From: Lachnospiraceae bacterium
GTDB taxonomy: Bacteria > Bacillota > Clostridia > Lachnospirales > Lachnospiraceae
NCBI GenBank assembly: GCA_017624235.1
Contig: JAGANL010000006.1
Coordinates: forward strand, 124,001 to 188,000
DNA length: 64,000 bases
Direction of reading: 5' to 3'
Below the pieces are notes generated by a model. It did no database searches. It saw only the letters and a list, made by a program, of their open reading frames with translations, and was not told where the DNA came from. This document shows, in pieces, positions 34,997 through 42,939 of this stretch (position 1 is the stretch's first letter; every line of letters begins with the position of its first letter). Both the position numbers and the translations under genes were made by a program.

Positions 34997-35767
34997 TTAG
35001 AAATAACTTGCAAAAATATTACCCGAAGAATAGTTGCTGGAATAGGAACCGTAGGAGTTGTAGGTATTGGCCTTTTCCGCTTCACGTCCTGCGGTATAAT
35101 CAATCATCGAAGCGCTTGCCGATGTCTTGTAGGCATAGGATGCGTGTCCATTGAACAGAGACTTTACGGTGGACATATCGGCAGCCTTGAAGGCGGTTTC
35201 GTCCAGAGAAAGTGTATTGTCGGACTGGATTGTAATGCCGGCCTTGGATAAAAGTCTGGAATTTGCGGCGGTGTGGTTCACCATATTTACCGTCTGCTGT
35301 AAAATCGTCTTGCTGTTGGCATCACCGACAGATTTCAAAAGAGCATTGTAGTCATTGACAAAAGCCTTGACGCCTTTGTAAATGGCATCGGTATCATAGC
35401 CCCTGGCAGTGGTGGAAGTACCGTCCTCGTTTGTCGTGGTAATATCCTTTTCCTGAAACAGGGATTTGCTGCCAGTGGTAAGCAGAGCGTCCGCGGATTC
35501 CTTCAGGGCATCTGCATCGGCTTCGATCTGAGCCAGTGTCTTAGTCGTGTCTGTACTGGTGCTGGTATCTGTCTTACCGGAAATGGAAGAGGATTTACTG
35601 TCTGCGTCGGTTTTGTTATAGTAGGCCTTCATCAGCTTTAAATAGCTGCCGTTTTTGATGCAGGCATAATCAGACAGGAAGGAACTGGCCATTCCATTGG
35701 AGCTGCCTGAGCTTTTTGTACTGTTTAGACCGGAAAATAGAAAACTGTAATCTGTTCTGATATTCAT
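34997..35767 (-). CDS. Uncharacterised protein with FliD-like C-terminal segment
   Basis: 256 residues. The N-terminus (MNIRTDYSFLFSGL) has no signal peptide. A Ser/Thr-rich linker (about 80-105) is followed by AFVNDYNALLKSVGD and an L-SLDETAFKAADMSTVKSLFNG segment, which resembles the end of flagellar filament-cap protein FliD (FVxxYNxL; LSLDxxKL..A...). No flagellar genes are nearby. The start at 35767 has AAGGAGTG upstream; a longer frame begins at 35848. It may be a cell-surface relic or a co-opted filament-cap-like protein. Confidence 0.65.
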   Translation of the reverse strand: MNIRTDYSFLFSGLNSTKSSGSSNGMASSFLSDYACIKNGSYLKLMKAYYNKTDADSKSSSISGKTDTSTSTDTTKTLAQIEADADALKESADALLTTGSKSLFQEKDITTTNEDGTSTTARGYDTDAIYKGVKAFVNDYNALLKSVGDANSKTILQQTVNMVNHTAANSRLLSKAGITIQSDNTLSLDETAFKAADMSTVKSLFNGHASYAYKTSASASMIDYTAGREAEKANTYNSYGSYSSNYSSGNIFASYF

Positions 35768-35909
35768 ACTGATCACTCCTTGAAAAAGAAACTTCGCATC
35801 CATGCTTTTACTTACTTTCACTATAGCAGATATCGGCAGGAACCGCAATGGAAATAAGAAGTTGTTCTAATTTTCGGAAAATATTTTTAAATTTTTTTCG
35901 ACAAATATA

Positions 35910-35938
35910 TTGACATTATTCCGGGAGAATGTTATTAT
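35910..35938 (+). promoter_or_regulatory. Promoter of tRNA-Leu(AAG)
   Basis: TTGACA (35910-35915), 17-nt spacer, TATTAT (35933-35938). Confidence 0.8.
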
Positions 35939-35978
35939 ACTATTCGCGTGATGCAGACGCAATAATAAAATGGGATAT

Positions 35979-36063
35979 GCGCGAGTGTCGGAATTGGCAG
36001 ACGAGCTAGACTAAGGATCTAGTGATCATTGCGATCGTACGGGTTCAAGTCCCGTCTCGCGCA
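35979..36063 (+). tRNA. tRNA-Leu (anticodon AAG)
   Basis: 85-nt class II tRNA: acceptor GCGCGAG / CTCGCGC, discriminator A, anticodon stem CTAGA / TCTAG with loop CTAAGGA, long variable arm TGATCATTGCGATCGT, T arm ACGGGTTCAAGTCCCGT. Anticodon AAG carries A34; bacteria usually have GAG for this box. See also tRNA-Pro(AGG). Confidence 0.93.
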
Positions 36064-36070
36064 GTACAGG

Positions 36071-36105
36071 AAAGGATTTGCAGAGAGATGCAAATCCTTT
36101 TTTTA
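36071..36105 (+). terminator. Terminator after tRNA-Leu(AAG)
   Basis: AAAGGATTTGC / GCAAATCCTTT, 11-bp stem, 8-nt loop, followed by TTTT. Confidence 0.88.
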
Positions 36106-36172
36106 AGAAACTGCCATCTATGGTATGAAAAAATGCGGAAAACCTATATGGACCTTCCTTATGGAAAAACGA

Positions 36173-36222
36173 GGGAGCCTCGCTCACATAATTGACAAAT
36201 CAGTTATGTGAGCGAGGCTCCC
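36173..36222 (-). terminator. Long-stem terminator of the VanW gene
   Basis: Perfect 19-bp inverted repeat (36173-36191 with 36204-36222) around a 12-nt loop. On the minus strand the stem is followed by TCGTTTTT, ending the VanW-family gene. Confidence 0.85.
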
Positions 36223-36237
36223 TTTGTAAACGAAGAC

Positions 36238-37389
36238 TTAATCTTCCTCAGCCCCTTCTGCCTTCGGCTTCGGGTCGGAATAGCGGGAGGTTCCGATGAA
36301 CTTCTGCGCAATTTCCTGACCGGCTGCATTATAGGTAGAGAGATAGGTATTTGCTACATTATGCTTCGGCACGGTGGACCAGAGCCTGTAGGTCTGGCCC
36401 TGCAGCAGGGATTCGTTCAGAACGACGCTGACGGTCAGGTTCTTGCCGGATACGCCTGCCTGAAGCGTGACGGGAAGGTCGTAATCGTTACGAATCTTTA
36501 AGTCCTTACTGCCTTCGGAAATGGCTGCATCCAAACCGAGCGGCAGATAGTGAACCGGCATACTGTGCGGATGACGTTCTAAAATCGTAAGACCGGAGGT
36601 GATAGCGGCATTATAGGTGGTAGAAGATACCTGACAGATGCCGCCGCCCAGTGCGGAAATGACCTCGCCGTTCAAATACGCTCCGGCTTCCCTGTAGCCG
36701 TTTGCAGCGGTACGGGGCTGTATGGCCTGACTGATGGAAATGGTCTGTCCGGGCTGGATGACCAGACCGTTCAAATGGGAGGCAGCCAGCGTTACGTTGC
36801 TGATACGGTTAGAAGAGCTGCCGGACAGGCTGGTCGTACAGGAGCCGGCGGTAATTAACTGCTGACCGGGCAGAAAGCCGGTCAGATAACCGTCGTTCAA
36901 ATTGATGGTGATATCAGCAGGAGACATATCACTCATCAGCTGTGCACAAAGAGTGTTTGCCAGCAGTCCACTGAATTCGTGACGGAGCTGGCAGATCATT
37001 CCGGGCTGTGCCGTCTGATAGGTGTTGGTCTGTCGGTTGAAAATGGTCTCATTTCCATCGGCAGGAATGACTGCAAGCTGATTGTTGATGTTCAGGATAT
37101 GGGCATCCAGAATGGCGGTATCGGTAAAGACACCGGAGGCAATTCCGTTCTGGTTGGAAAGCAGCATGGGCATTGCTCCGAGATCGGCGATGCGGATAAT
37201 CCATGTCCTGTCATTTTCGTTTAGTATAATCTGCTTTTCAAGCCAGCTCTGATCCACCAGCGGATTCGTGTTTACAGTTGTTGCATAACCCTGCGGCGGA
37301 ATCACGCTTCCGTCCTTGGCAAATGCCTGCGTAGAAAACAGCAGACAGAACAGCAGCAGGATTGTGCTGAATTTTAACTTTGCTTTCAA
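36238..37389 (-). CDS. VanW family protein
   Basis: 383 residues. Signal peptide about 1-24 (STQAFA). The C-terminal third carries the VanW domain: PGQTISISQAI, GYREAGAYLNGE and the hallmark GGGICQVSSTTYNAA, then ERHPHSMPVHY. A peptidoglycan-binding-like domain probably precedes it. VanW proteins are common at clostridial cell surfaces; their biochemical role is unknown, and this is no evidence of vancomycin resistance. GAGGAGGG lies upstream of the start. Confidence 0.88.
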   Translation of the reverse strand: MKAKLKFSTILLLFCLLFSTQAFAKDGSVIPPQGYATTVNTNPLVDQSWLEKQIILNENDRTWIIRIADLGAMPMLLSNQNGIASGVFTDTAILDAHILNINNQLAVIPADGNETIFNRQTNTYQTAQPGMICQLRHEFSGLLANTLCAQLMSDMSPADITINLNDGYLTGFLPGQQLITAGSCTTSLSGSSSNRISNVTLAASHLNGLVIQPGQTISISQAIQPRTAANGYREAGAYLNGEVISALGGGICQVSSTTYNAAITSGLTILERHPHSMPVHYLPLGLDAAISEGSKDLKIRNDYDLPVTLQAGVSGKNLTVSVVLNESLLQGQTYRLWSTVPKHNVANTYLSTYNAAGQEIAQKFIGTSRYSDPKPKAEGAEED

Positions 37390-37469
37390 AATGGTCCCTC
37401 CTCAGAAAAAGTTTATAAAACGAGATAATCATATCACATAGCCTTGCGGAAGAAAAGAAAAATGTTGTA

Positions 37470-38174
37470 CTAAAAATGAAGTCTCCTTCTGACTGCATTA
37501 CGCAGCCGCTTTTTGGAGAGAATGGTCGTCAGGATGGCTGTCATAATAGCGCAGGCGGTCAGGACGACAGCAGACCAGCCGAGGGAAATGCTTCCATGAA
37601 AATAAATATCCAGTATGATTTCGATGCCGACACAGAGCAAAGCAGCTGCAATGACAAAATACAGGGCAGAGCCCAGGAAGGAAACCGGGAATTTGCGGTA
37701 TAAAAAGGCCACTGTCTCAATCAAAAGCGTCACCAGTATGACAATCGGTATGCCGATGTGGTAGAACCATTCGTTTTTTGCGGTCAGCCAGGTCAGCAGA
37801 TAGAGATAGAGAATGGTCGAGAGTCCGTCTAACAGGATAGAGACCCAGACGGAAATTTTTCGGTATATGACAAGTGGAATCGCAAAGACCCAGATAATCA
37901 TGCAGATGCCGATGATGGGAAGCGACCAGTAGGCTTTCTGGAAAACGAGAAGGTTTAACAGAGCACAGGCTACTGCTGAGGAAACAAGAAATGCAGTTAA
38001 CAGCACTGCCAGATCCTTTCGGTGCACCGTTTCCACCTGGCCGCGGTCTTCCGGGAAGGGGGAGGGCGGCATCATTTTTTTCAGTTCGTTCGGATTGATG
38101 ACAGGGGTATTGCAGAGCGGACAGCTCTGTAAGGAAGGGTCCAGCTCAACCCCGCAGTTTACACAATAAGACAT
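37470..38174 (-). CDS. DUF6320 zinc-ribbon membrane protein
   Basis: 234 residues. A zinc-ribbon at the N-terminus (CVNCGVELD and CPLCNTP, about residues 4-25), then six or seven predicted helices (about 55-220) in a DUF6320-type arrangement, ending in a basic KKRLRNAVRRRL tail. It is 27 bases downstream of the acyltransferase gene on the same strand, with a divergent esterase gene beyond that. The three genes are a recurring neighbourhood in clostridia as far as I recall; function unknown. Confidence 0.78.
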   Translation of the reverse strand: MSYCVNCGVELDPSLQSCPLCNTPVINPNELKKMMPPSPFPEDRGQVETVHRKDLAVLLTAFLVSSAVACALLNLLVFQKAYWSLPIIGICMIIWVFAIPLVIYRKISVWVSILLDGLSTILYLYLLTWLTAKNEWFYHIGIPIVILVTLLIETVAFLYRKFPVSFLGSALYFVIAAALLCVGIEIILDIYFHGSISLGWSAVVLTACAIMTAILTTILSKKRLRNAVRRRLHF

Positions 38175-38201
38175 ATAGGTATCCTCCTGTTATAATTGCT
38201 T

Positions 38202-39518
38202 TCAGAATCGATTGCTTTCTATTTTGACATGAATGCCGTCTGCGACCAGTTTGCGGAAAAAGAGTCTTTCCACGTCGGCTTCAATGATGCTGCTGGCAAA
38301 ATTGATCGTCAGGATATCTTCAAAGCTGATGATGGCACAGTTGGTACGGGAAGAAAAAGGCTGCCCCATATAGATGTCAAAACGCTCGATATAGGGTTTC
38401 ATATCATGGGGAACCTTGAGAGCACCCATGTTGGTCAGTCCTGCCGAGGAATTTTTATCCTGAATCTTCGTATAAAAGGTGCGAACTACAAAATCCTTGA
38501 TAAAGAGGGGAACAATGCGAATCAGAGGATTGCGTTCGGTGGCGGCATTGGTCGTAATATCTCCGCGCAGATATTTTTCATTGATGTAAAAGCGCATGTA
38601 GTTGTGAACATGGCGTATGATTTCCTCAAAGGTATAATCCCCGAGCCTTGGATCAACCGAAGGATAGATCATGGTAATAAAGTTGCGCAGCGTTCTGGAA
38701 GGAAAGAAGCGGCGCAGATTGACCGGCATGGCAATTTTGACCGGACGTTCCTTGAAATGTCGTTCGGACTGCTGTTTCTGAAGCAGGGCATAGAGAAGGA
38801 CTGCATTCAGATATTCTGTAATGGTGGCACCGTATTTGGAAGCCACGGCCATGACCTCTTTGACGGACATAATGCCGTCTATGATGTTGAGCGTATAAAA
38901 GGGCTCCTTGGTGCCGCGTACCCGGTAGGCCTTTTCTCCAAGCCTGGGAGGCCGAACCTTGGCATTGGCATAGCGCATATAAGCGTCCTCCAGTTCCTCC
39001 GGGTCGGGAGCCTGATCGACATCAAGGACAAAGTCCCCACAGGAAATATCTGCGCCTAACAGACGCAGGTAGGTGGCGGTCAGTGTCTGCAGCACACACA
39101 TGCCTCCTGTGCCGTCGCCCAGACAGTGATGCGCTTCCAGAGAAATGCGGTTTTTGTAATAATAGATGCGTACCAGATAACGGTTATTGGCTTTAAACGG
39201 CATCGGCATACAGGGGTTCTTGATATCTTCCTCCACAAAGGGGCCGGGTCTGTGATTCGGCTCCAGATAGCGCCAGAAGAGCCCCTTGCGGATGGCTGTC
39301 TTATAGGTGGGAAAGCGTTCCATCGTAATATTGACGGCCTGTTGCAGGATGCCGGGACGGATTTCCTCCTTTAACAGAACAGATAGTCTGTATACGGAAG
39401 AAAAATCCCTGCGCTGCAGGGTCGGATATACGATGGCAGAAAGATCCAGCTTATACCAGTCCTGCTGCGGCCGGGATGTATTGCGCCGCCTGCGGCGTTT
39501 GTTATGATTTTGCGGCAT
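38202..39518 (-). CDS. Condensation-domain acyltransferase (alcohol acetyltransferase-like)
   Basis: 438 residues, CoA-dependent acyltransferase/NRPS condensation-domain fold. The catalytic H-H-x-x-x-D-G motif is seen as HHCLGDGTGG (about 132-141); the latch region NMGALKVP is near 370. The N-terminus is strongly basic (KRRRRRN). It is not part of a multi-module synthetase. Related proteins acylate alcohols or glycolipids. Coupled with DUF6320 on the same strand and a divergent esterase, it may modify a surface lipid or metabolite. Confidence 0.82.
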   Translation of the reverse strand: MPQNHNKRRRRRNTSRPQQDWYKLDLSAIVYPTLQRRDFSSVYRLSVLLKEEIRPGILQQAVNITMERFPTYKTAIRKGLFWRYLEPNHRPGPFVEEDIKNPCMPMPFKANNRYLVRIYYYKNRISLEAHHCLGDGTGGMCVLQTLTATYLRLLGADISCGDFVLDVDQAPDPEELEDAYMRYANAKVRPPRLGEKAYRVRGTKEPFYTLNIIDGIMSVKEVMAVASKYGATITEYLNAVLLYALLQKQQSERHFKERPVKIAMPVNLRRFFPSRTLRNFITMIYPSVDPRLGDYTFEEIIRHVHNYMRFYINEKYLRGDITTNAATERNPLIRIVPLFIKDFVVRTFYTKIQDKNSSAGLTNMGALKVPHDMKPYIERFDIYMGQPFSSRTNCAIISFEDILTINFASSIIEADVERLFFRKLVADGIHVKIESNRF

Positions 39519-39674
39519 AATCAGCCTCCATATTTCTTTCAGATTGTCATAAAAGCTATTATAGCATGAAAATCCGGAAACCTGAACTTTTTGGATGGAT
39601 TTTTTGGAGCAATTCCATTATAATCGTTAATAATTGCGGAAATGGAATTTACAGAAGAAAGAAGGGAAGAAGCT

Positions 39675-40580
39675 ATGGCGGGAAAGAGCCGGGATGAAAA
39701 ACGGAACCAGAATCTGATGAATCTGATCAAACGGGTTCACAGTGTGGTAGAGAAAAACGATATTGAAAAGCAGAGGCAGTCGCAGGAAAGCATCGGAGCG
39801 CTGCTTGGAAACCGGACGGAAAACCTGATTCGGGAGATTTCCATAGACGGAATGTACGGAGAGTGGATCAGCGTAGACCGGGCACACATGAAAAAATATG
39901 TGATTCTCTATTGCCATGGCGGTGGATATATGACGGGCAGCAGCCTGTATGCCAGAACGCTGACGAACAAGCTGGCAGAAGCCACTTCCATGGACGTGCT
40001 CTGCTTTGATTACAGGCTGGCGCCGGAGCATCCGTATCCCTCGGCCTTGGAGGATGCCATGCGGGCGTGGAATTATCTGATGCTTCTCGGATACGGAGCC
40101 AGAGATATCATCGTAGCAGGGGATTCGGCGGGTGGAAATCTGGCGCTCTGCCTGGTACACAAGCTGAAGAAAGAAGGCAGGCTGCTCCCGAGAGGACTGG
40201 TGCTTCTGTCTCCATGGACGGATCTGACCGCTTCCGGAAAGACCTATCAGACAAAGGCAGAGGTCGATCCGGTGCTGGATGCGGAATATATCAGCCAGGC
40301 GGTCATGAGCTATGCAGCCGGAGAGGATTTGAGCAACTCATTGATTTCTCCGTTGTTTGGAGAATTTGAGGGCTTTCCACCTACCTATATACAGGTGGGA
40401 AGCAACGAGATTCTGCTGGCGGATTCCATGATGCTGCATAAGCGCATGGTCAAGGCAAATGTGTCTGTAAAAATGGACGTCTTTAAGGGGATGTGGCATG
40501 TATTCCAGATGTCTCCTTTTAAGACCGCCTACGAGGCGATGGATAAAAACGCGGAGTTTATTTTTGATATCTGTCGTTAA
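39675..40580 (+). CDS. Alpha/beta hydrolase, hormone-sensitive-lipase type esterase
   Basis: About 301 residues. HSL-family motifs: oxyanion-hole YCHGGGYMTGS (about 79-89), nucleophile elbow GDSAGGN, acid in the DPVLDAEY region and catalytic His in GMWHVFQM. ATG 39675 is preferred (AAGGGAAGAAG upstream); an ATG at 39642 in frame is possible. Transcribed divergently from the condensation-domain acyltransferase, so deacylation might counter acylation by that enzyme. Confidence 0.85.
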   Translation: MAGKSRDEKRNQNLMNLIKRVHSVVEKNDIEKQRQSQESIGALLGNRTENLIREISIDGMYGEWISVDRAHMKKYVILYCHGGGYMTGSSLYARTLTNKLAEATSMDVLCFDYRLAPEHPYPSALEDAMRAWNYLMLLGYGARDIIVAGDSAGGNLALCLVHKLKKEGRLLPRGLVLLSPWTDLTASGKTYQTKAEVDPVLDAEYISQAVMSYAAGEDLSNSLISPLFGEFEGFPPTYIQVGSNEILLADSMMLHKRMVKANVSVKMDVFKGMWHVFQMSPFKTAYEAMDKNAEFIFDICR

Positions 40581-40615
40581 GGCATGGAAAAAGAAAGGAA
40601 AGGTAAGTGATCGAT

Positions 40616-40996
40616 ATGAAATATATTTTCCAACTTGGGATTATCTGCAGCGTGAGTCTGGCAGGTGAGCTGCTGCATACGCTCCTGCCGTTTCCGGTAC
40701 CGGCAAGCGTTTATGGTCTGGTGCTGATGTTCCTGCTTTTGTGTACCGGACTTGTGAAGCTGTCATGGATTGAAGAGACAGCGGACTATTTTCTGCTCAT
40801 CATGCCGCTGCTGTTTATCGAACCTTCTGTGCGCCTGATGACATCGGTTGAACTGATTCGGGGCAGCGTGCTTTCCCTGCTTGCTTTGTGCATGGTCTCC
40901 TGGGCGGTGGTCATTGTAGTGACCGGAAGGGTGACACAGGCAGTCATCAGGCAGCGAAAGAAGCGGGAAGCCATGCGCTCTGCAAAGGAAGAGTAG
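40616..40996 (+). CDS. lrgA: CidA/LrgA family membrane protein
   Basis: About 126 residues, four hydrophobic helices, with the family motif PVPASVYGLVLMFLLL near residue 25-40. LrgA/CidA proteins resemble holins and act with LrgB/CidB in murein-hydrolase control or pyruvate transport. GTG 40607 in frame is an alternative start; GGAAAGG is nearer to it. Followed by lrgB, the usual pair. Confidence 0.88.
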   Translation: MKYIFQLGIICSVSLAGELLHTLLPFPVPASVYGLVLMFLLLCTGLVKLSWIEETADYFLLIMPLLFIEPSVRLMTSVELIRGSVLSLLALCMVSWAVVIVVTGRVTQAVIRQRKKREAMRSAKEE

Positions 40997-41039
40997 GGCA
41001 GAAAGAACAGGAAAGGAAAACAGGAAAGGAACAGAAGCG

Positions 41040-41735
41040 ATGAAGGAATTGCTTACAGACAGTGTTTATTTTGGAGTGGCAGTCAGCCTGGCTGCATATT
41101 TTATCGGAGTCAAGTGCAGGGAAAAATGGGATTTCCCTTTGATGAATCCGCTGCTGATTGCCATGATTCTTGTGATCGTGCTGCTTTTAGTGTGCAGGAT
41201 CCCTTTTGAAACCTATTCCAATGGAGCGAAGTATATTACTTATTTTCTGACTCCGGCTACCGTCTGTTTTGCGGTACCGTTATACAGACAGCTTCAAATC
41301 TTAAAGAAAAATATGGCTGCCGTGCTGGCGGGGATTCTTTGCGGCTGTCTGGCGCATGCGTTTATTATTGTCGGTATGGGATGGTGCCTTGGCATACAGG
41401 ATACGCTGCTTTTTTCCATCCTGCCAAAGAGTGTGACCACCGCAATCGCTTTAGGAATCAGCGAGGAAATCGGCGGAGTCACGGCTGTGACGGTAGTGGG
41501 AGTCACTGTGGCAGGGCTGAGCGGCAGTATTCTGGGGCCGACTCTGTTCCGATGGTTTCATATTGAGGAGGCGGAGGCACAGGGGCTGGCTATGGGGACG
41601 GCCTCTCATGCAGTCGGCACCTCCAGAGCCGTAGAGCTGGGAGAGGTTCAGGGGGCCATGAGTTCCCTTGCCATTGTCGTAACCGGGATACTGACTGTGG
41701 TGATTGGGCCGTGGGCTGCTTCCCTGATTCGGTAA
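41040..41735 (+). CDS. lrgB: LrgB family membrane protein
   Basis: 231 residues, about seven helices. The family block LPKSVTTAIALGISEEIGG and a later AMGTASHAVGTSRA are clear LrgB/CidB signatures. It is the partner of the LrgA-like protein directly upstream; the pair acts in membrane potential/autolysis control or small organic acid transport in other Firmicutes. Confidence 0.9.
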   Translation: MKELLTDSVYFGVAVSLAAYFIGVKCREKWDFPLMNPLLIAMILVIVLLLVCRIPFETYSNGAKYITYFLTPATVCFAVPLYRQLQILKKNMAAVLAGILCGCLAHAFIIVGMGWCLGIQDTLLFSILPKSVTTAIALGISEEIGGVTAVTVVGVTVAGLSGSILGPTLFRWFHIEEAEAQGLAMGTASHAVGTSRAVELGEVQGAMSSLAIVVTGILTVVIGPWAASLIR

Positions 41736-41899
41736 TCACCGGATAAAAACCACAAAATTTTTACAAAAAAAAGAAGGAATCTGAACGATAGAACAGAATA
41801 TTAAAAATAGAGTGGTTTTGTAATCGTTGTTTCAGGCACCCCTGGACAGAAAATGGTAAGAGGTGCCGCGTCCTGTGGGGAAAGGAGCATGGAATAACT

Positions 41900-42907
41900 A
41901 TGATGATCCGGGAACAGCTTGAAAAGTGGGAACAGGAATATTTAAGTCCTTATGCAGCTCTCAGTATGAATACCAGGGGAAGGGATAGACAGGAGGAACA
42001 GTGTGATATACGGCCGGTCTTTCAGAGGGACAGAGACAGGATTCTGCACTGTAAGTCCTTCCGACGGCTGAAGGATAAGACGCAGGTTTTTCTGACACCA
42101 CAGGGAGATCATTATCGAACCAGACTCACACACACGCTGGAGGTATCGCAGAATGCCAGAACCATTGCCAAGGCGCTTCGGCTGAATGAAGATCTGGTCG
42201 AGGCCATCGCGCTGGGACATGATCTGGGACATACCCCGTTCGGTCATGCGGGAGAACGGGCGCTCAATGAAATCTGTCCGCTCGGCTTTCAGCACAGTGA
42301 GCAGAGCGTGAGGACGGTAGAGATTCTGGAAAAGCATGGCATGGGACTGAATCTGACGTGGGAGGTGCGGGATGGTATCCGCAATCATCAAACAGAGGGT
42401 ATGCCGGCTACACTGGAAGGAAAAATTGTACGGTTTTCAGATAAAATAGCTTATATCCATCACGATATGGACGATGCGCTTCGGGCAGGCATCCTGACGG
42501 AGGCGGATGTACCGAAGGAAATCGGAGAGGTCATCGGTTACACGACCGGTGAGAGGCTGGATCATTTTATTCATGATCTGGTGACCAACAGCTACGGAAA
42601 GAATGACATTGCCATGTCCGAGCCTGTGGCAGAAGCCATGAAGAAGCTCAGGCAGTTCATGTTTGAGAGGGTTTATATCAATCCGGAGGCAAAGAGTGAG
42701 GAAAGCAAGGCTGAGATGTTAGTCAAGAGCCTGTATGAATATTACAGCAGGCATCTGGAGCTTCTGCCGAGAGAATTCCTCTGGCTGATGGAGGAAAAGG
42801 GAGAGCAGAAGGAACGCATTGTATGCGATTATGTCGGTGCAATGACGGACCGGTTTGCCATTGCCAAATATGAGGAGATTTACATTCCGCATTCCTGGCA
42901 TGGCTAA
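41900..42907 (+). CDS. dgt: Deoxyguanosinetriphosphate triphosphohydrolase-like HD protein
   Basis: 335 residues. HD-domain metal ligands: RLTHTLEVSQ (His) and GHDLGHTPFGHAGE (HD), with IRNHQTEG and a later Asp (FSDKIAYIHHDMDDA) for the HD pocket. The family hydrolyses dGTP or other dNTPs. ATG 41900 follows GGGGAAAGGAG. It is 32 bases upstream of dnaG and likely coexpressed, the usual clostridial order. Confidence 0.92.
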   Translation: MMIREQLEKWEQEYLSPYAALSMNTRGRDRQEEQCDIRPVFQRDRDRILHCKSFRRLKDKTQVFLTPQGDHYRTRLTHTLEVSQNARTIAKALRLNEDLVEAIALGHDLGHTPFGHAGERALNEICPLGFQHSEQSVRTVEILEKHGMGLNLTWEVRDGIRNHQTEGMPATLEGKIVRFSDKIAYIHHDMDDALRAGILTEADVPKEIGEVIGYTTGERLDHFIHDLVTNSYGKNDIAMSEPVAEAMKKLRQFMFERVYINPEAKSEESKAEMLVKSLYEYYSRHLELLPREFLWLMEEKGEQKERIVCDYVGAMTDRFAIAKYEEIYIPHSWHG

Positions 42908-42939
42908 GGAGTACATAGGACAGCAAAGGGAGCGAGAGG

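Noticed and set aside
36238-37389. VanW as evidence of glycopeptide resistance
   Set aside because: VanW-domain proteins are common in clostridia; no vanHAX-type genes are present.
38196-39059. 287-codon plus-strand ORF
   Set aside because: Antisense to the condensation-domain acyltransferase; no ribosome binding site or family.
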